Below are positions 58,600 to 64,000 of a stretch of 64,000 nt of DNA, piece by piece. A program made the position numbers and the translations under genes. Below the pieces are notes generated by a model. That model worked only from the letters and a program-made list of their open reading frames with translations. It searched no databases and was not told where the DNA came from. Where the stretch lies: positions 1 to 64,000 of the forward strand of contig CAJUIL010000008.1 of assembly GCA_910586225.1 (NCBI GenBank), in the 5' to 3' direction. How positions within the stretch are numbered: position 1 is the stretch's first letter; the number at the start of each line of letters is the position of its first letter. Source of the DNA: an uncultured Eubacterium sp. Lineage in GTDB: Bacteria; Bacillota; Clostridia; Lachnospirales; Lachnospiraceae.

Positions 58600-59847
58600 C
58601 TACCTCCTGCCTGCAAACCGCTTATATAGCTTTACATGGTCATAAATACACTTCCAGCTGCCCGGAGCATCCGCTGTTACGCAGATATACGTCCGGTTTT
58701 TCTCATCCACTCCGTAGCTGACCGCGCAATTTCCTGCCTGCTCCACATAGCCTGTCTTGGCGCAGGCTACCTCGCCCCCGGTGTCCTTATCCTCTATACG
58801 GCGTAAAAACCAGTTGGAGATCAAAAGCCCATCCGGATGCTGCTTTGTCTTGGAAGTTGTATAAGTACGAGCAGACAGCACTTCGCGGCAGATCTCATTC
58901 TCATAAGCCGCCTGCATGATCGCCGCCATATCTAAGAGCGTACAGTAATGCTCTTCATCATAAATGCCGACACAGTTGGTAAAGTGCGCCGTCTCTGACA
59001 CGCCAAGCTCCTCCAGCTTTGCGTTCATCAGCTCTACAAAAGCCTCCTGCGACCCTGCGGTATACTCCGCCAGCCCCAGTGCGGCATCCGCCCCAGACGG
59101 CAGGATCGTCCCGTACAGCAAATCCCTGACCGTTACCTTTTCATTTTTGTCAAACCCTGCAACGCTGCATTCATTGATATAACAATAATCCGTGATCTCG
59201 ATCGTGATCTTAAACTTATCCTTTAGATCCAATGTATCGCCAAGCGCCTCCACCGCAGTCAGCAGCGTCAGTACCTTCGTCATAGACGCGGGAACAATAC
59301 GGCTCGCCTCATCCTTGCCAGCCAGTATCGTACGATTCTTAGCATCTACCAAAACAGCGTAATTACTCACGATCCCGTTTCCCAGCTTTCTTGTATTTTC
59401 CTGATACTGATAAATCTGCGCACCTGAGCCCGCCAGTGTGCCAGCTGCATCATTTGTCTGCGCCTGCCCGGATCCGGCTGGCAGACCAGAGTTTTCGCTA
59501 TCGGTGCCGCTGTCTGTGTCGGATATCTGCGTATCGGATGTCTGTGTATCAGTTGTATCCGTACTTGAATCCGTAACGCTGTCTGGCTCATCCGCATCCC
59601 CGGCGCCGCCAGGCGGCTCTTGTCCTTGTATATCGCCTGCTTGTCCTGTCTGCTTGTCCGTTAAAAACGGAATACGGATCTTTCCTGTTTCAATGGTAAC
59701 ATATGCCGCTGCTCCAATCGTCACAAAAACAAGCGCAAGCAGCAAGATCTTCTGAAAAAGCACCTGCCGGCGCCGTTTTCTTTGCTTTTGCTGCTTCTGC
59801 TCCAATACCTGCAGCCAGTCGTCGTTATCGTTATGTAGTATGCCCAT
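58600..59847 (-). CDS. D-alanyl-D-alanine carboxypeptidase (S11, DacF-like)
   Basis: Low-molecular-weight penicillin-binding protein that trims D-Ala from stem peptides. 415 residues: cytoplasmic basic segment, one membrane anchor (about 31-52), a Ser/Thr/Asp-rich linker (about 65-140), then the S11 domain with Ser188-x-x-Lys191, Ser251-Gly-Ala253 (Ala in place of the usual Asn) and Lys364-Thr-Gly366. Anchoring by an N-terminal segment rather than a C-terminal amphipathic helix is uncommon for this class. Confidence 0.9.
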   Translation of the reverse strand: MGILHNDNDDWLQVLEQKQQKQRKRRRQVLFQKILLLALVFVTIGAAAYVTIETGKIRIPFLTDKQTGQAGDIQGQEPPGGAGDADEPDSVTDSSTDTTDTQTSDTQISDTDSGTDSENSGLPAGSGQAQTNDAAGTLAGSGAQIYQYQENTRKLGNGIVSNYAVLVDAKNRTILAGKDEASRIVPASMTKVLTLLTAVEALGDTLDLKDKFKITIEITDYCYINECSVAGFDKNEKVTVRDLLYGTILPSGADAALGLAEYTAGSQEAFVELMNAKLEELGVSETAHFTNCVGIYDEEHYCTLLDMAAIMQAAYENEICREVLSARTYTTSKTKQHPDGLLISNWFLRRIEDKDTGGEVACAKTGYVEQAGNCAVSYGVDEKNRTYICVTADAPGSWKCIYDHVKLYKRFAGRR

Positions 59848-59885
59848 AAAATTCCCCTTTTCTGACCAAATTTAAAGCTTTCCTC

Positions 59886-59915
59886 ATTATATTATGAATC
59901 TGGCAGGTATGTCAA
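59886..59915 (-). promoter_or_regulatory. Promoter of the carboxypeptidase-DUF2200 operon
   Basis: TTGACA (59910-59915), 18 bases, TATAAT (59886-59891) on the minus strand. Confidence 0.75.
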
Positions 59916-59955
59916 CGGGAATATGACAGGCCATCTGCCGTTGTTGTTTTCAAGT

Positions 59956-60023
59956 GTAACAGTTCAGACAACTGACCTGTTACCTGCAAAAATCCATTGA
60001 AAATCGCTTCGTGATGGGATTTT
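59956..60023 (+). repeat. Intergenic hairpin repeat, copy E (rearranged)
   Basis: Starts with a GTAACAGTTCAG box that pairs with its own inverted copy CTGACCTGTTAC (59956-59983). Hairpin 2 follows in the opposite orientation relative to copy C (AAAAATCCATTGAAAATCG...GGGATTTTT). Hairpin 1 is absent. Confidence 0.75.
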
Positions 60024-60040
60024 TAAACTTCTGTACGGAA

Positions 60041-60089
60041 AGCTGGAATAAGGCTGTGCCTCATTTTATGAGCACAGCCTCATTCCAGC
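60041..60089 (-). terminator. Long hairpin after the beta-CASP gene
   Basis: AGCTGGAATAAGGCTGTGC and GCACAGCCTCATTCCAGC pair over 18 positions with one mismatch; the loop is AT-rich. T-run downstream is weak. Confidence 0.7.
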
Positions 60090-60096
60090 CTTCGAT

Positions 60097-61698
60097 CTAC
60101 TTACTCCACTTTTCACACAGTGCATTGATCTGATCTGCAAGCTTCGCAAGCTCCTTATTCGGCCTGCCTTCCAGCTTATGGATCAGCCCAAGCAGACGTT
60201 CGCCCGCTGCCAGCAGCCTTGCAAATACATTTGTAGACGCTTTCGACGCCTTTGTACGCTTCTGGATGCGCTGTCTTTGTCCCTGCTTGATCTGGACGCC
60301 TGTCAAAAGGTCATAAGTATCCCCGCTGTATGGCGCCTGCGCATCATAGCCAAACTCTCTGTGCAGATGCGCCGCAAAGTCATCCGTGATCGTATCTTCG
60401 CCATGTACAATAAAAAACCTTGGGGCACTCTTTAAAAACGAGCCTGCCCATCGGGTCAGCTGGTCCTTATCCGCATGACCGCTGATTCCCGGAAGATTTA
60501 AGATTTTTGCATTTACCTCCACAGTCTCGCCAAACAGCCTAACCTGCTTCGCGCCGTTTAGCAGGAAATTGCCGAGTGTTCCCGGCACCTGAAAGCCTAC
60601 AAACACGATCGTAGAATCCTTGCGCCACAAATTATGCTTTAAATGGTGGCGGATGCGGCCAGCCTCACACATACCAGAGGCCGATAAGATCACGACCGGT
60701 TTTTTAATAAAATTGATCGACTTTGATTCATCGCTCGTTACTGAAGTCTTTAATCCTTCAAACCGCAGCGGATTCACGCCCGAAGCGATCAGCTGCTTTG
60801 CCTCTTCGTTAAAGCAGACGGCATTGTTTTTATGGAAAACATTCGTAGCCTCCACAGATAACGGGCTGTCTACATATACTTCAAAATCTTCAAATCCCGG
60901 CAGCAAATGTTCGGATTTGATCCTGCGCATAAAATACAAAAGCTCCTGCGTACGTCCTACGGAAAAGGCAGGGATTACGACGTTGCCGCCGCGGATAAAC
61001 GTTTCTTTTATCACCTCCGCAAGTGTAACCGCATAATCCGGCGGCGCCGCGTGGAGCTTGTCGCCGTATGTAGATTCCATAATGACATAATCCGCTTCCT
61101 CAATATACTGCGGATTACGGATCAGCGGTCGGTTCGCGGTTCCGATATCACCGGAAAAAACAAGTTTTTTCGTCTGCTCTTCTTCTGTGAGCCACAATTC
61201 CACACTGGAAGAGCCAAGCAGGTGCCCCGCATCGACAAAGCGCACCCGGATATCTTCACTGATCTCTATTTGCTTGTCGTATTCACACGGCACAAAATGC
61301 CCAAGCACACCGATGGCATCATCCATATCGTAAAGCGGCGTTACTTCCGGATTACCGGCCCTCCTTGCCTTGCGGTTGCGCCACTCTGCCTCAAACATCT
61401 GAATATGCGCACTGTCCTTTAACATAATATTACAAAGCTCGCAGGTCGCTTTTGTCGCAAAGATCCTCCCGCGAAACCCTCTGCTGTACAACAGCGGCAA
61501 AAGCCCGGAATGGTCAATGTGCGCATGGGTCACAAACACATAATCGACCGCAGCGGCATTGACAGGTATCTCCTGATTCTCATACAGATCCGGTCCCTGT
61601 TCCATTCCACAGTCGACCAGCATATTTTTTCCTCCAGACTGCACAAAATGACAGCTTCCAGTCACCTCATGCGCAGCTCCTAAAAATTCCAGCAGCAT
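60097..61698 (-). CDS. Metallo-beta-lactamase/beta-CASP RNA nuclease
   Basis: 533 residues. The zinc motif THAHIDHSG is near residue 55, further ligands in VDAGHLLGSSS and FSGDIG, the beta-CASP domain covers about 215-375, and the RMMBL motif is LPGISGHAD followed by FIVHGE. This matches CPSF/YsdC-like bacterial beta-CASP proteins, which process or degrade RNA. About 75 residues at the C terminus are basic and helical, outside the core. Monocistronic; not RNase J, which has a different domain order and motifs. Confidence 0.88.
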   Translation of the reverse strand: MLLEFLGAAHEVTGSCHFVQSGGKNMLVDCGMEQGPDLYENQEIPVNAAAVDYVFVTHAHIDHSGLLPLLYSRGFRGRIFATKATCELCNIMLKDSAHIQMFEAEWRNRKARRAGNPEVTPLYDMDDAIGVLGHFVPCEYDKQIEISEDIRVRFVDAGHLLGSSSVELWLTEEEQTKKLVFSGDIGTANRPLIRNPQYIEEADYVIMESTYGDKLHAAPPDYAVTLAEVIKETFIRGGNVVIPAFSVGRTQELLYFMRRIKSEHLLPGFEDFEVYVDSPLSVEATNVFHKNNAVCFNEEAKQLIASGVNPLRFEGLKTSVTSDESKSINFIKKPVVILSASGMCEAGRIRHHLKHNLWRKDSTIVFVGFQVPGTLGNFLLNGAKQVRLFGETVEVNAKILNLPGISGHADKDQLTRWAGSFLKSAPRFFIVHGEDTITDDFAAHLHREFGYDAQAPYSGDTYDLLTGVQIKQGQRQRIQKRTKASKASTNVFARLLAAGERLLGLIHKLEGRPNKELAKLADQINALCEKWSK

Positions 61699-61813
61699 AC
61701 TACTCTCTCCCTTCTGTATCTGTATTTTTTTCTATTTTTTCTAAATGCGTAACAGCTCCTACTGACTCACATTTGGACCATCTGCAAAATATCCTTAAGA
61801 TATCCGCCGCCAA

Positions 61814-63043
61814 TTAAAATATATTGGAAAACCAGCCAGTGACCATCTCATCGAAGATAAAGCGCGCTTCCTGATTGGTCAGCGCCAGCTCATATTCCGC
61901 TTTCCCCCTGCGGCTTTTTACGACCTGCAGTACCTTTAAATATCCACTGGCCAGCAATAGCCCCCAGACAGCCGATTTTTTGAAATCCAGATCATTAAAT
62001 GCAAGCTCTTCGTCCACCTGCGCATAGAAAGAATTTCCAAGCAGCAGCTCTTCCATAATCAGCTTTGTATCAATATCGGTTTTAAGGATCAGCAATCCGG
62101 CTAAACGGTTCGAGCTGGTGTTGGCCCAATAATATTTAAGCTCCTTGTACTTTAAAAAATTCGTAATGGACCAAGGATTGTAAATATGATCATTCCCACC
62201 AAAGCGAAACCCATCATACCACCGCCTGACCCCGGATATTTGGCCCTGCAGCCCAAACTCCGTAAGCGCTCCTATAACTTCCTTCTCCGTAAAGCCAAAA
62301 GCGTCCTCATACATTGGAGAGGTCGTCGTTACAACAGCAAGGTTATTCAGATCTGAAAAGATCGATTCCTTGCTGACTCTTGTTATGCCTGTCATAATTC
62401 CGCGCTCTAAAAATGGGTTCGTCTTAAACGTAGCATTCATAAACATTCGGATCAGCTGTGTCAGCTGCTCCCAGTATCCCCATACATAAGCTTCCTGCAT
62501 CGGCGTATCGTATTCGTCCAACAGGATAATGACCTTTTTTCCATAAGCTTGATATAGATATTCGGAAAGCCGGTTCAGCGACAGGCTTAATTCATCCGTG
62601 CTTACCACCCCGCCGTCCACAGTTTCAAACCGCTTTGACTCCGCCCACAAGCTGTCATCCTTTAGAAAAAAGGCGTGCCTGCGATATTCCTGCGCAACCA
62701 GACGGCTGATCAGCCTGCACGCTGACTGATCGTTATCTGACTTTACCGCAGCAAAGCTTAAAAAGATAACCGGATAGGTTCCCTGCAGCTTGCGGTACTT
62801 TTCCTCCTCCCAGATGCTCAGATTTTCAAACAGATCACTTCTTCCGGCATATGAAAAGGAGAAAAAGCAGTCCAGCATATTCATGACAAGCGTCTTGCCG
62901 AATCTGCGGGGACGAGTGATCAATGTTACTGTGTCTCCATTCTCCCACCACTCTTTGATAAAATACGTTTTATCTACATAAAAATATTGATTTTCAATAA
63001 TTTTGCTAAAATCCTGCTCCCCAATCGCTACCGTCCTTGCCAT
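61814..63043 (-). CDS. AAA-ATPase-like protein, PD-(D/E)XK C-terminal domain missing
   Basis: 409 residues. The AAA-ATPase_like (PF09820-type) domain is complete: VDKTYFIKEWW, P-loop RPRRFGKTL, Walker B VIILLDEYDTP, and the FTEKEV and GVRRWYDGFRFG blocks. Relatives in gut clostridia usually continue for some 130-170 residues with a PD-(D/E)XK (DUF1703) nuclease domain; here the frame stops at MVTGWFSNIF. The gene lies 66 bases downstream of sigE on the same strand. Confidence 0.8.
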   Translation of the reverse strand: MARTVAIGEQDFSKIIENQYFYVDKTYFIKEWWENGDTVTLITRPRRFGKTLVMNMLDCFFSFSYAGRSDLFENLSIWEEEKYRKLQGTYPVIFLSFAAVKSDNDQSACRLISRLVAQEYRRHAFFLKDDSLWAESKRFETVDGGVVSTDELSLSLNRLSEYLYQAYGKKVIILLDEYDTPMQEAYVWGYWEQLTQLIRMFMNATFKTNPFLERGIMTGITRVSKESIFSDLNNLAVVTTTSPMYEDAFGFTEKEVIGALTEFGLQGQISGVRRWYDGFRFGGNDHIYNPWSITNFLKYKELKYYWANTSSNRLAGLLILKTDIDTKLIMEELLLGNSFYAQVDEELAFNDLDFKKSAVWGLLLASGYLKVLQVVKSRRGKAEYELALTNQEARFIFDEMVTGWFSNIF

Positions 63044-63109
63044 ACCATCCTTCCTCTTTCTGCCTTTCTCTTATTGTATCTTGCATATGCCGAAAAAGCA
63101 AGCCCTACG

Positions 63110-63850
63110 TTATTCAAACCGCACAATCTCTTTGCGAAGCCGCTTCATGATCTTTTTCTCCAGCCTGGATATATACGACTGCGAGATTCCAAGCAGATCC
63201 GCCACTTCCTTTTGCGTCATCTCATTCCCTTCGGGTGTGTTATACCCAAACCGCAGCTCCACGATCATTTTTTCCCTGCCGGACAGCTGGTCAACGGCGT
63301 TGCGCAGCAGCTTTTTCTCCACCTCGGACTCCATATCCTTCGAAATAATATCGTCCTCTGTCCCAAGGATATCCGACAGCAGCAGCTCGTTTCCGTCCCA
63401 GTCCACGTTCAGCGGCTCGTCAATGGACACCTCCAGCTTGGTCTTACTTGTACGCCGCAGATGCATCAAGATCTCATTTTCAATACAGCGGGAAGCATAC
63501 GTCGCAAGCTTGATGTTTTTTGCCGGATTAAACGTATTGATCGCCTTAATCAGTCCGATCGTCCCGATGGATATCAGATCTTCCACACCGACTCCCGTAT
63601 TGTCAAATTTTTTTGCTATGTAAACGACGAGCCGTAAATTGTGCTCGATCAAAAGGCTTTTCGCTTCCTCCGTCTTTTTTCCCTCTCCGGAAAGCCTTGC
63701 AATGCATTCATTTTCCTGCTCCGGCTCCAGCGGCGACGGCAGTACATCCGCCCCGCCGATGTACCATACTTCCTGCTCTGGCTCCGGAAACTTCAATAGG
63801 TAATGAAACGTCCCAATCATCCTTTGTACTATCTGCTCCATCCCTTTCAT
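63110..63850 (-). CDS. sigE: Sporulation sigma factor SigE (pro-protein)
   Basis: Early mother-cell sigma factor. 246 residues: an N-terminal pro-sequence (about 1-28) ahead of VWYIGGADVLPSPL, region 2 (HNLRLVVYIAKKF, then DLISIGTIGLIKAINTFNP), and region 4 HTH MTQKEVADLLGISQSYISRLEK. Its ATG overlaps the spoIIGA stop as ATGA, so the processing protease and its substrate are translationally coupled. Confidence 0.96.
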   Translation of the reverse strand: MKGMEQIVQRMIGTFHYLLKFPEPEQEVWYIGGADVLPSPLEPEQENECIARLSGEGKKTEEAKSLLIEHNLRLVVYIAKKFDNTGVGVEDLISIGTIGLIKAINTFNPAKNIKLATYASRCIENEILMHLRRTSKTKLEVSIDEPLNVDWDGNELLLSDILGTEDDIISKDMESEVEKKLLRNAVDQLSGREKMIVELRFGYNTPEGNEMTQKEVADLLGISQSYISRLEKKIMKRLRKEIVRFE

Positions 63851-64000
63851 ATCTGCCTCCTGTTATTTTCTTGTGGATTGATGATCATACTGTATGGTTT
63901 ATTCTGAAACAACGCATGGTCCGCCAGTCCCAGCACCGCCCGCTTGCTGCTCTTAGTGCCGTTTGCGGATGCAATGTTTAGTTCCTCGATCGTAACTGCC
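63847..64000 (-). CDS. spoIIGA: SpoIIGA, C-terminal part (cut by window edge)
   Basis: The last 50 codons are visible: AVTIEELNIASANG... through LGLADHALFQNKPYSMII to the stop. SpoIIGA is the membrane aspartic protease that removes the SigE pro-sequence. Assignment rests on the conserved gene order before sigE and on weak C-terminal similarity; the catalytic part lies outside the window. Confidence 0.75.
   Translation of the reverse strand, partial: AVTIEELNIASANGTKSSKRAVLGLADHALFQNKPYSMIINPQENNRRQI

Noticed and set aside
60097..61698. RNase J
   Set aside because: The protein begins directly with the beta-lactamase fold, has CPSF-like beta-CASP motifs and a basic tail in place of the RNase J C-terminal domain.
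1..64000. tRNA or rRNA genes
   Set aside because: No cloverleaf with a TTC-A-A T-loop and CCA-adjacent terminator and no rRNA-like segment were recognised on either strand; a tRNAscan run would be decisive.

Overview
The window looks like a chromosomal segment of a spore-forming, low-to-mid GC Firmicute, most likely a Lachnospiraceae-type clostridium. The reasons are: sporulation sigma factors SigE and SigG with a SpoIIGA tail; a SpoIID-like protein; a LexA gene divergent from a YneA-like gene under Firmicute-type SOS boxes; a PheST T-box leader; an L27 precursor with its Prp protease; and strong AGGAGG-type ribosome binding sites. Most genes are housekeeping and orthodox. No tRNA, rRNA, intact IS element, prophage or CRISPR array was seen. 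The assignment to a family is inference from gene content, not from a search.

Layout. 1-10 kb: a TtcA-like tRNA thiolase and a XerS-like recombinase; the yneA/lexA SOS pair; the canonical minus-strand operon rplU-prp-rpmA-obg-yhbY-nadD-yqeK-rsfS; and ilvN-ilvC. 10-19 kb: a YbaK-type deacylase, an XRE-TPR/PLDc_N/ABC-2 export module resembling B. subtilis YxlEFG, and pheS-pheT-queA behind a T-box. 19-25 kb is accessory: a decayed AAA ATPase/RloB-type pair in AT-rich DNA, a DUF362 protein, glycerate kinase, a lipoprotein class D beta-lactamase with a tandem-repeat linker, and a broken Rpn-family gene. 25-34 kb: a SUKH protein, a BrkB/YihY protein, a SpoIID/LytB protein, a long AT-rich gap holding a 6S RNA gene and degenerate 31-bp repeats, then pckA and citrate synthase separated by a 249-bp imperfect palindrome. 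34-42 kb: a CheY-like/CheX-like pair, thrC, a protein with two AP2-like domains, leuC-leuD, a GNAT enzyme with an internal deletion, and a LysR regulator. 42-56 kb: an orphan sugar-binding lipoprotein, an amidase, several family-restricted hypothetical proteins, an SDR, a LUD protein, argS, a broken YczE-like gene and a large two-component system. 56-64 kb: sigG; a TetR/DUF6608 pair; DUF2200/DacF; a beta-CASP nuclease; a truncated AAA-ATPase/PD-(D/E)XK protein; and sigE with the end of spoIIGA.

Three themes stand out. (1) A modular intergenic hairpin repeat occurs five times. (2) At least six genes have lost internal or terminal segments (AAA ATPase, RloB, Rpn, GNAT, YczE, DUF1703-type), which points to ongoing deletion-driven decay of accessory genes. 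(3) The best candidate for an undescribed small system is the two-gene unit at 34.9-36.2 kb: a stand-alone receiver followed by a protein with four MshEN-like repeats of exactly 29-residue period fused to a CheX-like domain.
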